From positions 45,346,858 through 45,410,857 of the forward strand of contig NC_089741.1 of assembly GCF_040412425.1 (NCBI RefSeq): a stretch of 64,000 nt of DNA, read 5' to 3'. The notes beneath the pieces were generated by a model that was not told the origin of the DNA, did no database searches, and saw nothing but the letters and a program-made list of their open reading frames with translations. Made by a program: the position numbers and the translations under genes. Positions 37,170 to 51,145 of this stretch are shown piece by piece; position 1 is the stretch's first letter; every line of letters starts with the position of its first letter. Source of the stretch: Macrobrachium rosenbergii (lineage: Eukaryota > Arthropoda > Malacostraca > Decapoda > Palaemonidae).

Positions 37170-39117
37170 AGACGGGTCTGAAATACGTATTTTAATTCTA
37201 TACCTTCGTGCATAATCTTTTGCCCCAAATCCAACCTAATGATCATATCCTTATCAACAAGCTCTGCTTGTACGCTTAGCAGTCACAATAAAATAGCATT
37301 CTTATTCAAGCAATGTTATTCTCTTTTTCATATTATTATCTATAAGTACATTCTTTACAGTGAGCGATCTTTCGTGACCTGGAATGGCCTTTTAGTCATC
37401 TAAACGCTTGCACAACAGAAGCTCCCTAGTAAGCAGATAAAGAAATGTCCTCCAAAGTGTACCAAGTCATTTTTGCTAAAATTCAGATCTACTGCCATCC
37501 TGACAGTAATCAAATAAAGAAAAAATAAATATAAAATATATATCCTTTCTTTATCTCTTTACCCAATAAAGAACAGATGATAACGGAGAAGCGTCACCCA
37601 TAAGTTTTTGCTGCCAAACGAAAGAGACAGTGAATAAAGTACCAATTATTTTTCTCCTTTTTTTGCATTTTTACTAATTGTGGATGGCAAACACACAAAA
37701 GAAATACGAACAGCCAAGTAAAAAACATCAATTACCAACTGATATTTCAGCATCAGATGGAAGGGGCTTTGAACATAAAACTGAGCTAAACTAACAAGGC
37801 TAATCCCTCTACCAATGGCAAGGTAATTATTAGGGATGATCAATGTTATTTGAGCGTTGCAGTATTCCAGCTTCAGGGAAAAAAAACATGCAGTCATTTG
37901 ATGCGGGGAAAAAAAGGCAGGGATTAATTTTAATTTTAGTGGAATAGTAACGCAAAACAAATATGAGATAACAATTCATGTTTATCACAGAACATCTGTA
38001 TTTGGAAAGCGTAATTACATTGTCTCTGATAATTGATATACCTGTAATATGTTTATTCATATACAAAAATTGGTATGAAATACAGTTTGCGTCACAGATT
38101 ACAAAAACATCAACTGAGGAATGAATTTCAACCGAATTCAATGCTAATCACTTTGCTTACTTTATCAAGGACTATAATTAACAGGACGGAAATTAGTAAG
38201 AGGTTGCTGGGAAGTATAATCATGGGAAAATGCGTCTGGTTGATCTAGAATGTGAAGCTGCTGCCCATTTTGTTTCCCTGCTTATTCAACCTGCGCTCTC
38301 TTGAAAGGTAAGCACTCGTCAATTAAAAAGATAAATTCTTTAAGACACTACCTTTGATCTAAGCAGACTCGACGCGCGTGAACTCTGTACACAAAATTAA
38401 CTTCACTGGTACAATGGCAGCATGATTTCAGCTGCACTAGAATTATTTTTATATATGATCTGGAGAATGGAAGAAAAGACTGAAATTAACATCGTAGGTT
38501 TTTTTAATTCCAACGAAAATTCTTAGAATAACCACCATTAATTCTCAGAAAATGAATCCCTCCATACAGAGAACTTTATAAATATATCATGATAACAGAA
38601 ATGCTTTCCCCGAATATGAATGAATGTAAATTACAACATTTTCTTTGAGACAAATATTCTGCAGTTATATCCGTCATGTTTCTTTTCTGCATCCGCGTTT
38701 ATCCTTTAACTTATTTCTTGAAGCTTTCCTCTCCTCCCGCCCTTATTTCTTACTTCCTTTAACAAATATCTACTTTTATCGATGAACACTCCACTTTGAA
38801 TAAAAAACTTTGTTCAGTCATTCAATAAAACAGAAAAGAAAAAACTAATCACTCAACAGCGGATGTTTTGTAGCATTTCCACATTCATTTCATGCACTCC
38901 ATGACACATGACATATATCTGAAACGACTTACTTTTTACTTTTTAATGAAGGTGAAGTAAAGAACCGTTCACGTGTTATATTACGTAAACAGAAATGAAA
39001 GAAAGAACTCTTCAATGTCAAATATGACACGTGTATTCTTAATTATTTTTTCTCTTTTATTCCCTTGATATGAGGAGACATAAGGCTAATTTGGATAAAA
39101 ATAGTTTCTAAAGATCG

Positions 39118-39122
<5 letters not shown>
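37168..39122. other. AT-rich intergenic, no gene supported
   Basis: Overlapping minus-strand frames at 37646-37960 and 37830-38141 of about 104 codons each have no domain. Their overlap in different frames suggests chance openness. The remainder is plain. Confidence 0.45.

Positions 39123-39179
<57 letters not shown>
39123..39179 (+). repeat. (GA)28 microsatellite
   Basis: Pure GA run of about 57 bases. Confidence 0.97.
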
Positions 39180-39180
<1 letters not shown>

Positions 39181-40319
39181 TTAGAAGACTGCCTGACATA
39201 ATACATCTTGTGCGGCACTCAATAAAACCGCTTGATTTCTGCAGTTAACGTAGCCCTGTCTGGTTGTAAGCTACCATCCCTGATTAAAGACATTATCATT
39301 AATACAATACTTCACTATCAATCATATCAGATTTCCATATTTTAACGTCTTATTGTTATCGTTCGTAGAGAATATCAAATTCTAAAGGAAATCCGAAAAT
39401 CCATCTAACAGCAGATTTTGCAGTCATTCTGGAAGGATGAATTATCCAAGTTTTTCATTTCTTACTGTTCTATTTTAATTCCCAAACATCACCATGAAAC
39501 ATTATAAAACTCCAGATTTTGAGAATTATAGAAAACAAATTTACCTCAACAACTGTGAAAGAAAAATCTCTGGTATCCATTTGAGAAATGAATTGAGGCT
39601 GAGGAAAAAAAAAACCGTTGCCACTATAGCTTGGAAATGAAATGTACATCAATACTAATTTTCTTTTGTTACGCAGCAAGCTTTCTAACTGTAATTCTGT
39701 CAAAGAACTTTAATAATTAAGAAAAAAAAAAAAAATGAAGCCCATTCGGCAATCTTGACGAAAATGCAAACTATTAGGCTGACTCCGTCCATCGTTAAAC
39801 AAACAAAAACAAAAGTGCCAATTCAAAATCTTGGTCTGCGTTTTAACTGCCCATTTTTTCAAAAGAGACTCTGTAAGATAAATATAATGAGTCAAGTACG
39901 CTACGCAGAACAAACACGAACACGTAAAAACCCGAGGCTTTATATTCACTTGTCCCCATCATGAGGCGATGAGGCGAGAAAAATGGTACAATTAAATTGC
40001 CCAAAAAATATTATTATTCAAGACTTACGCGAGAAAACGTATGTCCGCTATTACCCCCGAGACAGGGACTTGCCCCAACACAGATTGCCGTTGGCGTTGG
40101 CAGGTCTTCCTATACCTCCCGTGACAGGATGGTGAACGGGGATCCTTCCAATCAGGCAAGGAATTTCGGGAAAAATTGTTTCTTCAACGTTTATGTTGAT
40201 GTTGCTGCATAGATTTGCGCTATACTTTACGCCAGCCCCACGATCCTACTGTTGTAAACACATGCGTATGAAAGTAAAAACACATAGTCAGGTGTTTGTA
40301 TGTGTTGTGTGTATGAATG
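39180..40319. other. AT-rich intergenic, no gene seen
   Basis: A GC-richer patch at about 40030-40150 has a 71-codon frame (39997-40212) without a recognisable domain. A poly(A) run lies at about 39722-39735. Confidence 0.45.
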
Positions 40320-40327
40320 TACGTATC

Positions 40328-40393
40328 CATATATGTGTATATATATACATATATGTATATATATGTATATATACAAACACACAACACACACAT

Positions 40394-40475
<82 letters not shown>
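40328..40475. repeat. Interrupted then pure (TA)n microsatellite
   Basis: TACATA/GTATA mixed repeats, ACACAACACACACA, then pure TA from about 40402 to 40475. Confidence 0.95.
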
Positions 40476-40478
<3 letters not shown>

Positions 40479-40516
40479 CCTTATCACAAATACAATTGTT
40501 CTGTGCATTAGTAGAA

Positions 40517-41090
<574 letters not shown>

Positions 41091-41177
41091 CTCTCTCTCT
41101 CTCTCTTATACACGACTGTCCGGATCTCTTCATTTTGTTATAACAGTTGTTCTGCTCTTCCATGTATTAGTTAGCCA

Positions 41178-41240
<63 letters not shown>

Positions 41241-41308
41241 ACACGATTGCCCAGATCTCTTCATTTTGTTATAACAGTTGTTCTACTCTTCCATGTATTA
41301 GTTAGCCA

Positions 41309-41374
<66 letters not shown>

Positions 41375-41400
41375 CACGACTGTCCAAATCTCTTTATTTT
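41091..41400 (+). repeat. Compound tandem array: (CT)n alternating with a 75-bp unit
   Basis: Two full units at about 41107-41180 and 41237-41311 share TACACGA-TG-CC, CTTCATTTTGTTATAACAGTT and CATGTATTAGTTAGCCACATT. A truncated unit follows at about 41371-41400. CT blocks lie at 41091-41106, 41181-41236 and 41312-41370. The Glu-Arg minus-strand frame is an artefact. Confidence 0.93.
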
Positions 41401-42708
41401 GAAGCATATAGTAACCTGTGTCTGCATGAATATATGCATATATTGTCAACCTTTTCAAAACCATTTACAGGCTGCAATCGGTCGAAATAAACACGCTCCC
41501 CATATAAAAATCCCGTCCAATAGAAAAGGACACAAACCCCTTTCAAAAAATCAAACTCGCTTTTCTGATATCAGTGACTGGTCCCAATATGCTAATGGCG
41601 ATGATTTTGACGTCAACAGTCAAAGTATTTTCAGTAGGTTTTCATACCTAACGTAATGATAAAAATCACGAAAATCACTGACGTAAATCAGTATGCGATG
41701 ATAAATCTTGTTTTGATTTTGCTTTAAAATTTTAAATGATGCAATGATCCATCCATTTTGTTTGATAAACTACGCTACGACAACCGTTGATGCTGACTGA
41801 CTGATGACCATAATGCGAAATAAACTACCCGTCAATTGAATAACTGAAAACGTTCAAAAGCACACGTTTCGTCCACTGCTGCTGAATTTACGAATGTATT
41901 CAATCAGAGTCACTGTTTAAAAAATGTGGAAATTCATTATCTTTATCAATAAATCAAAAAGGCTATTGGCTTGCTAACCAAGTGGCATATCATAAGATAC
42001 TCATTAATAGTGTAAGCAGTTATGTAACTCACGTTTCAAAAAACTATATACATGGTAATCATTAAAATTCACTGTCACAAAACTTAACACTTTCAGGGGA
42101 AATAGGAAGGGGATATGGGAATAGGACTAGCAAACACTCCTTTGCAAAATCACTCGATTTGCAAACAGAAAAACAGTATCTTTTGGAATCAAACAAGCAA
42201 GGGCTGATATGTTGAGGAAAAAGGTTTTCCTAGGATCATAAAGAAAATGCAGATAGATGCTTAGTGTTCACTGGATTAATTACTCTTAAAATAATTGTTT
42301 TTATGATTGCTTGCTGAAATTGCGGTGCCCCATGCTTTAACAAAACCAGTTTCCTATATCTTCGTGTACTTCTCGCTAATGCTCCCATGAGACATTCATC
42401 CCTGTACATTCTCGTTCATCTTTCCCCTCTTGTATCGAATACTGGACAATGTTCACCCTGAGTACAACAACCTTTATTGCAACCCCTAAAGCTTCACCTG
42501 CATTTATTAAGTTCTCCAACTTATATTTCTACAAAACACATTAGGACTTCTTTGCAACTTTACACTGTATAACTTCACAGAACACTGTACAATTTATAGC
42601 TTTCCAAAAAGGTGTACTGAACTCGTAATTCGCTTTCCCACTGATCTTTTGCACAAAACGCTTTCCCTCAATTTTCAGTCATCTGCATTTACCAGTCCAT
42701 AAAATTTT

Positions 42709-42711
<3 letters not shown>
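41401..42711. other. AT-rich intergenic, no gene supported
   Basis: An 85-codon + strand frame at 41399-41656 has no recognisable domain. Otherwise unique DNA. Confidence 0.45.
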
Positions 42712-42763
<52 letters not shown>

Positions 42764-42880
42764 TTAAATGTAATAAATACATTGTATAAATGTCTATTAT
42801 CAGTTAAATGTAAGAGCTACCAAAACTCTGCAAAAGAGCGAATATCAATAACAATCTTTACATCACAAGTCAAACCCAGT

Positions 42881-42932
<52 letters not shown>
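42712..42932. repeat. (GA)24 and (CT)25 in inverted arrangement
   Basis: GA at 42712-42760 and CT at 42884-42932 lie on the same strand about 124 bases apart, so they are complementary and could pair as a 49-bp stem. The spacer is unique. Confidence 0.93.
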
Positions 42933-42938
<6 letters not shown>

Positions 42939-43772
42939 TAATCTCCTCAGTTATACGGAATAAAGTTAAAAAGTAAAACCCTTCATTCCATCTGTAGCGA
43001 CATAAACGGGGAATAGAAACAGAATATGGAAGAAAAGGATAAGGTAGGATAAAAGACAAGAAATGAGAGAAGGATTTAAGGAATGGATACTATTGAAAAG
43101 ACTTAGCAAAGGAAGAGGGTAAATCTCAGATGGAAGAGAGAATTAAGACGGATCAAGCGTTTCATGCGGCTTCTAAATATTTTCCGATGCTTTTGCACCA
43201 GTTAAAAGATAAAACGATGGATGAACTTTCATACATTTGGGCATCACTGCCTGCTGGTATAACTTTACTGTCTTTGTGAGTTAATTTTTACGTTTGTACA
43301 AACGTATATATCTAGTTTAACGGTACTGGGAATGTTGCTCAACTGTCTCACGGATTCCTGTTGTCTACAATATTCAACATTTCTTCAAACGCACAGGAAT
43401 TCTGTCGGGTGGAAATTGCTTCGCATGATAATAGCATTTCTGGCTCCCTTATGTGACTGTATGATTATGCTGAATAATCAAAATAATAATATTCAGTAAA
43501 TGTGCCTCCCTGTCGAACTTCCCTGTTCCATTGGTATTTTATTACTCGCAATGTTGGATTGTAGAACATTTTCCCTGACGGTGTTGTGCAATTAGAACCT
43601 CAAAAGTTCAAGCGAAGATGCGATGTACCTGTAATACTACCCTAAAACAATTCTCCTTGTTCTTTATTATCTCATTTACATTTTTATCAATTTATCTATT
43701 AGTTTATTCATTTTTTCTCTAATAACTTATCTCTTCTTTCTGTATTTCCTATTACCATGGCCCCTACTTTTA

Positions 43773-43775
<3 letters not shown>
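42933..43775. other. AT-rich intergenic, no gene seen
   Basis: No feature could be supported. Confidence 0.5.

Positions 43776-43806
<31 letters not shown>
43776..43806. repeat. (GT)15 microsatellite
   Basis: Pure GT run of 31 bases. Confidence 0.96.
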
Positions 43807-43807
<1 letters not shown>

Positions 43808-45176
43808 CGTTTCCAGCCGCCCTCAGCTTTGTAACGCTTTCTTCCTCTGTTATCTCAGATTACTATGGTTGTATAGCTGTCAAGAGACTAAAAACCAGCG
43901 GACACTATCTTTTCCGTTACTTCACTTACCACTGGCATACAAATATTTATAAACAATAAAAAAAAAAAAAACAGAAATTTGGGTAGGAAGAGTAAGCGAA
44001 CCAATCCCTTTTGTCGGCATCTCACTCGAAAACATGCGACATAAATTACGCTGACAAACGAAAATCTTCAAATTGCATTTCTGACGCTCGGTGATATTCG
44101 AAAAATTCCACGGTGCAAATCCTCACCATAATTCACGGCACCAATAAATCATTGCCATGAATGCGATGCAGAAATTCCCCGAAATGAAAGCGATTTATGA
44201 AACTAGAGTATCTCTCCCAAAACACCATTATTTAAGAGCTCCATATCTTTCCATTAAAGGAAAAAAATGTCCGTTGTAATCGATCTACTGCTGGAAAATG
44301 ACAATAATAAATTAGCAACCAAGCTGGAATAGTATCTACCTTTGCAGATTAGAAATCTAACAAATACAAATGCATACAGTTCGTGTCTTTGCCCGCCGAC
44401 ATTGCTTTCCTACGGTTCTGCATGACTAACATCAAGTTCCGAGCGATTCCCAAGGAAGAAGCCAAATAGCAATCACTTCTGCTTGATTGCGTTCGCTTTT
44501 CAAGCAAATTGGTCTACAGATATCAAAAGATTTTTGAAGCTGTCGATCGGTAGCAAATGTTTGTATTTGCCGAGGCGTAGAATGTTTGCAAACTACTATG
44601 TGGGTTTACAACTAGTAATCACAGGATGTTTGTTAATACTGTAGATATCACAGATATTACTAACTATTACTAGAATTCTAAATATGAGATTGCGTCTTAG
44701 ATATAATACTACTCTTTCATTTTTACCATAAGGTATCTACCATGGCTCGGTCAGCCTACTCTTGCATATAGGCGTACAGACTGATTGCTCGGGCTCTCAG
44801 ATGATTCCAGAGCCATCTGACGGGAAACCACTGAACTAAACGCGCACGACCGGCAGTCACGAACACAATACAATGGGATAAGGGGAAAAAGGTCACAAAA
44901 AAGTATAATTAATCTTTCCAGACGACTCGGATCCACGCCAGGGTTTGGAGCGATTTATGGAATTAGGATCAATAGGACCGGAAGGGAAGGAAATTCTAGG
45001 ATACAGGTGGCAATATTCTTCACGCTGGAAAAGTTACTGAAGATAGAGAAGCGTAGAGTTGAGAAAAAAAAAAATGTATCGCGTAATAACATTACCGGTT
45101 TAGACGCTGTAATCTTTGATTATATGAGGATCCCAGTGGATATGCATGAATTTGTATGCACGTGTGTGTGTATTTA
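43807..45176. other. Intergenic, no gene supported
   Basis: Unique sequence of somewhat higher complexity. 44751-44936 has a 61-codon minus-strand frame without a domain. A small stem GGCTCT...AGAGCC lies at 44792-44815. No tRNA fold could be completed there. Confidence 0.45.
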
Positions 45177-45352
<176 letters not shown>

Positions 45353-45379
45353 TTACATATCACTAAATAGCGTGTGACA

Positions 45380-46372
<993 letters not shown>

Positions 46373-46421
<49 letters not shown>

Positions 46422-46444
46422 AATCTCTCACACACACTCACTGT

Positions 46445-46537
<93 letters not shown>

Positions 46538-46542
46538 ATATG

Positions 46543-46576
<34 letters not shown>

Positions 46577-46584
46577 TGTATGTA
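46373..46584. repeat. Compound (CT)n, (TA)n and (ATGT)n microsatellites
   Basis: CT at 46373-46418, TA at 46449-46530, then GTGTGTATATG and ATGT tetranucleotides to 46584. Confidence 0.96.
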
Positions 46585-47665
46585 TTATACTTAATTTTCA
46601 GATTCCTTTAACGGAAAAGAGATGCAAAAATCCAGGTTTCCTCAGAATAGCTTATCACCTTTTCTCTGCAAGGGAAGTCCTCGAAATTATGACGGAAAGT
46701 CATTCACAGCCAAGACAACTGACTGACAGCGTCCTGCAAACTCTTACCGGGCGAAATTTCATTTAACTTTCTCCCAGATAATCCTCATCAATATTTATAT
46801 GTTAGAATAGGAAATTGTCTTTCGAGAATGGGCACGGACTTTGAAAACAATTCAACTTTAGATTATATCAAAGCAGCCAAATTATTCACATAAAAAAATT
46901 CAACCCTTAATCCATTTAAAAAGAATCTCAACCATCAACCTTGTGTGAACAGAAAGTTGTTAGTTGAATTTCTCTGTTCAAAAGCAGCTGCCAAAACTTA
47001 ACAAATCAGCATTTAATATTTGTCTTCAACTGAAAAATATAATGAACTAAAACTTTCAAATCTGCACATATGGTCGAAACACTTGGGCGCAATCTGTTTT
47101 GGAAACAGCTTTTTAATACCTAAGTAAGCGACTAATTGCATAAAAATTTAGCTGCTGATGGCGAACAGACAGACGGGCACGATACCCAAATCAAGCTCGG
47201 TCACTGAACAATACCCAGTGTTAATGGACTCCAAGTGTTACGTAATAACAAACTTACCTTTTGCTTGTACCTGTTCCAAGTTCTTTTTCCCGTTTACATC
47301 AGGTTTCGATTACATAAGTGCACCAGATTGCCCGTTCCATCGACCCTTGCCAAAAGAAAAAAAAAGAAAAAAAAATACAGCCCTCAGAATTTCTTCGAGC
47401 CAAGATTTTCCCTTCTCTAACTCGCTCACAGGAGCATAAGCAGTGCAAGGGAAAGTGATAAAACGAGAAAAAAAATTCTATGTCCTCTAACAAAAAAAAA
47501 AAAAAGGAAAACAGTTAGGATATAAACTGATATGGAAATAAGAGAATTCCTGAGGTGATACCTCATTCCGACCGAGCGAGACTTCAATTACGGCCAATGT
47601 AACTCCCATTACAGACTGACTGGCATTCACACAAGGGTGAAGAGTACGTTTCAGAGACATGATGC

Positions 47666-47668
<3 letters not shown>
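46585..47668. other. Intergenic; one weak unassigned frame
   Basis: The frame at 47158-47439 has an ATG and 93 codons, including a Lys-rich run from an A-rich tract. It has no recognisable domain. Overlapping frames in other phases argue against coding. Confidence 0.4.

Positions 47669-47711
<43 letters not shown>
47669..47711 (+). repeat. (GA)21 microsatellite
   Basis: Pure GA run. Confidence 0.97.
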
Positions 47712-47715
<4 letters not shown>

Positions 47716-48262
47716 ACAGTATTGGTAAAGAAGAAAACGGGGAAGTCTCTGCCAGCAAACACAATAACCACATGACACAAAAAGTCGCGCAAAAAAAATC
47801 ACTGTACTTCATCCAAAGTATATATTCTATAACCCTACATAAACGCTTTATGATGAGAAATGTCTATGTTCATTTCTCAAATCTGAAAAATGATGATTTT
47901 ATGACCAATCACTGCTCTAATTGAAAACCATTTTATAGTTCACTTTCATAACAAATATAATGCAATTATTTTCAGTAAAATAAACGCATATTAAAGGATT
48001 AAAATGGACGATACATCCTAAAAGAAAACAGAGAAAATTTTTATGTTTTACAGCAGTATAAAAAAAAAAACACTATGAAACTATCATAAAGTTGTAATGC
48101 TAGCAATAAACTACCAAACTTTATAACCTGCAAAACTCCAATGAAATAAATAAAGTGTTGCAAAGCTATTACTTTGCAAATTCACTCGCGCCAAAGCATC
48201 TCTAGAGCAAAAGCATTAATTTAGCGACATTTTTACACGGCAATTCAACACAAGTTAATGGA
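47712..48262. other. AT-rich intergenic, no gene seen
   Basis: Short A-runs, no coding evidence. Confidence 0.5.
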
Positions 48263-48395
48263 ATGAAATATGGTCGAGTGATTGCGTTAGCTGGTTCCAC
48301 AAAGGCTTTGCGCAAGCAGTATCAAGTTTCTATTATGCTTCCAAATGGAATTTACAACCTCAAAGTCGACGGCTGGACAAAACATCCCCATAATG
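48263..48395 (+). CDS. Possible orphan exon or decayed coding fragment, unassigned
   Basis: A + strand frame with an ATG at 48263 encodes MKYGRVIALAGSTKALRKQY and continues to a Trp/His-rich stretch. There a good 5' splice consensus (TGGTAAGAG at about 48394-48402) interrupts it. Composition is less AT-biased and more even across codons than in neighbouring chance frames. If read through, the frame continues to 48469. I recognise no family. No second exon or upstream acceptor is obvious, so it could be a fragment of a mobile element or chance. Confidence 0.2.
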
Positions 48396-48931
48396 GTAAG
48401 AGTGGAAGACCTTTCATTACGTCAACATTATTTGATCAAGCTCTTGTCTCGCTTAGGTTATATTTGTGATCTAAATGTTTTCTTGTCTTTTACCTCTCAA
48501 TGTTGAACGTTTGAAAGCAACGCATTTCTTTTTATTTGTTAAATTGTGCAGTTTATAACAATGTATTCAGCCGAAAACGATAGTTTTTTACGTGTTTTTT
48601 AAAAGCCCTTAACTCCGAGTCTTTTACATTGTTTAATGGGAGAAAACAGATCTACAGTTAAGTAAATGTGCAAATATATTTTAATTTTTAACAAGTAAAA
48701 CTATTTAGAGAGCTTTCGAGAATCTGAATTATTCTCCTTTTCAATCTGATTAAATAAAAGTAAATTTAAAATTAAATATCTTTCTGCGCATAAGGTGAAA
48801 ATGGACATTTTTCCACCTATATTCTTTCACTTTTGTAGTGCGTATCTCAGTATTTTTGAAATTATACTGATTACACAATAAGGAACACTCAAACTCACAT
48901 AAACATGAGGAAACTACATACACAATCACAT
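48396..48931. other. AT-rich intergenic, no gene seen
   Basis: No feature could be supported. Confidence 0.5.
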
Positions 48932-49338
48932 TTATTTCCACTGCGTTTTAAGCGCTACCGGAAAGTAAAATAACAAGAAATAAGAGAGTTTCTCATAACA
49001 TATAAAACACTGTTTGACAGAAATCTCATCTGACACTTGCATATAAACTTCACTTGAGATATCAGGAGCTGGGTAGTGCATGACTGTAACCTTTGCAGCA
49101 TATTTTTCATTTTGCAGCTTTGTGTAAATCCAAAGTGCTGAAGCAGACCATTGCATTACCCTAAAACTGTAGAAAAAGAGTATGAAAAGTACTTCTCCGA
49201 GACTGGCGAGCATTAAGAAACCCACAACATCATACTGGATTGCTAAAAAAGTTGTTAGGCATAACTGTAAGAAAAAAAATGGGCAACAAGAGTAATTTAA
49301 AGATACCCTCAAGAACAGTGCTGTAATAATCAAAACTC
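48932..49338 (-). CDS. Possible exon of a multi-pass membrane protein
   Basis: The minus-strand open frame has no ATG at its upstream edge, but a strong acceptor-like signal precedes it: a pyrimidine-rich tract (TTACTTCTTCCTGTCTTTTAG on the minus strand) ending near 49339. A second acceptor-like tract (CATTTTTTTTCTTACAG) lies inside at about 49264-49280. The peptide has a hydrophobic segment FLMLASLGEVLFILFFYSF that fits one membrane helix, a polar stretch of about 50 residues and another hydrophobic patch near the stop. The layout vaguely recalls the C-terminal part of arthropod gustatory-type receptors, but no diagnostic motif is present. It could equally be a pseudogene or chance. Confidence 0.22.
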
Positions 49339-50405
49339 CTAAAAGACAGGAAGAAGTAAATCATAAATAACTACCCCATTCTATCCTGTTTTGGTTTTCA
49401 TGTTAAAAAAGAGATCAACAGTCTCACTACCCCATCCGCAGTCGATGACTGCAGATGGCTAATGTAGAGACTATTCTAAGTAGAGACTTATAATATCCTG
49501 AATATATCCTAGTAAGAACTTACCTCTTTAATTCAAAGCAAATCTCAAGCATGCACTTGCTCGCAAAGGGTCTCCAACTTAGACCTTCGTTGGCTAGGCT
49601 GCCAAGTTACCATAATTGCTCAGTTGCAATATGGCTTAATTAAGTAGTCCTCCACAATCTCCTTCGTTTGTGCCATTACACAAAGACTGGGGTTAACAGG
49701 ACATGTTTATTCTACTTGGCTTCCCCAATGTAATGAGCGTAACTTTGTGTGAGCTCCCCGACTACCCACAAAAGCGGCATTTCTGAACGGAGATGCCTCT
49801 GAAGAAGGAAGTCCTAGAATAACTTCCCGCTAGGCAGCTTTCGACACCATTTGATCTAAAAAGATCTTTACAGTATTACACTTGCGGTTGCGTTTTTCCT
49901 TTGCTGCTGACAGGTTTTAAGACAGCTGAAATTCCACAGCTCTTGTCCGAAATAACCCCTGAAAAAATATCGTGTTTTGAAAATGTTTTGGAATGACCAA
50001 TTTCATATGGCATAACCATGTGAGGTTCCACAGATATTCATATGCCTATAACTAATTCAGATTCTTAGGAAACATACACATGTTAAAATATCAGTCTGAG
50101 CGCAAAATACGTTAATCAATAACTTAGATATCCCAGATAACAGATATCGAAGCGTTCCAGTAATCTCATTATTTAAGCCCCGATATAAAAACATAATTTT
50201 TTATATTTTTGTGGTGTTATTTCTACTAATAAATCCTATTTTCTTTTTTGGTCAAAATTTTGATTAACACATTAAGGTATTACGTTAAGCGGATTCTGGT
50301 AGAAAAAACAAAGCATTTCATGTTAAGCTGATCGAACGAGCACATAAGCTGTATTTTCAAGTATAAAGAATTAATAAAAGACTATTATAAAACCATGTCA
50401 ATTCC
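49339..50405. other. Intergenic, no gene seen
   Basis: Unique sequence between the possible exon and the SINE. 49540-49860 is of higher complexity than the background but has no sustained frame. Confidence 0.45.
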
Positions 50406-50714
50406 AGGCAAATAATTCCTCGTTGGACAAGTCGGTATAGTTCTCGGCTAGCACTCTGCTGGGCCCGCGTTCGAGTCTCCGGCCGGCCAATAAAGAATTA
50501 GAGGAATTTATTTCTGGTGCTAGAAATTCATTTCTCGGTATAATAATGTTCGGATTCCACAATAAGCTGTAGGTCCCGTTGTTAGGTAACCAATTGGTTC
50601 TTAGCCACGTAAAATAAGTTTAATCCTTCGGGCCAGCCCTAGGAGAGCTGTTAATCAACTCAGTGGTCTGGTTAAACTAAGGTATACTTAACGTTTTTTT
50701 CTAGGCAAATCATT
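50406..50714 (+). mobile_element. tRNA-derived SINE with imperfect 12-bp target-site duplication
   Basis: The head at about 50418-50489 carries both internal RNA polymerase III promoter boxes: an A-box-like TGGACAAGTCGG (about 50424-50435) and a B box GTTCGAGTCTC (about 50467-50477). The B box is followed by CGGCCGGCC. The tRNA-unrelated body includes AAGCTGTAGGTCCCGTTG and AACCAATTGGTTCTTAGCC, and the element ends in a T-run near 50694-50700. AGGCAAATAATT at 50406-50417 and AGGCAAATCATT at 50703-50714 are the probable target-site duplications (11 of 12). I recall this family as common in caridean shrimps, from memory only. Confidence 0.88.
50418..50489 (+). promoter_or_regulatory. tRNA-like head with Pol III A and B boxes
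   Basis: The spacing between the A-box-like and B-box sequences (about 32 bases between boxes) fits a tRNA gene promoter. The head does not fold into a convincing functional tRNA and lacks a clean acceptor stem, so it is annotated as a SINE promoter, not a tRNA. Confidence 0.75.
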
Positions 50715-51049
50715 AAGCAACCACGCCCGAAATAACCTTTGTTTTAATATCTATTAGCGTAAATGAGCTTCATTCAGTGCAATTATTTAACAGCTGAATA
50801 TTTTCTATCACTGCATAACCTTCGTCAGGCGCCTCTGGGAGTTTTCCCCTTCCACTACCATTAATGTCCTTCGGCGATTGACCGGAATATTTTATTCAGG
50901 GGATCAGGCCGGAGCAAACTCAAAGGGGAGGAAATCGTCCCGCTTCAAACTTTATTATTCATGGAAACTTTATTCCACCTGACACTTGGACATTTCAGAG
51001 TAGAAAACCGAACAAGGAACAAGTATTACATCGATGTTGCTGGCGTTCA
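50715..51049. other. Intergenic, no gene seen
   Basis: No feature could be supported. Confidence 0.45.

Positions 51050-51142
<93 letters not shown>
51050..51142 (+). repeat. Poly(A) of about 40 bases passing into (TA)n
   Basis: An A homopolymer (about 51051-51091) continues directly as (TA)n to 51142. Such a junction is what a decaying retroposon tail would look like. The sequence to the left (CGATGTTGCTGGCGTTCAC) is not recognised. Confidence 0.9.

Positions 51143-51145
<3 letters not shown>

Noticed and set aside
44751..44936. tRNA-like stem region
   Set aside because: A small stem (GGCTCT/AGAGCC) exists, but no B box or cloverleaf could be completed.
50418..50489. Functional tRNA gene
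   Set aside because: Pol III boxes are present, but the acceptor and anticodon stems do not pair cleanly. The sequence continues into a SINE body bounded by target-site duplications.
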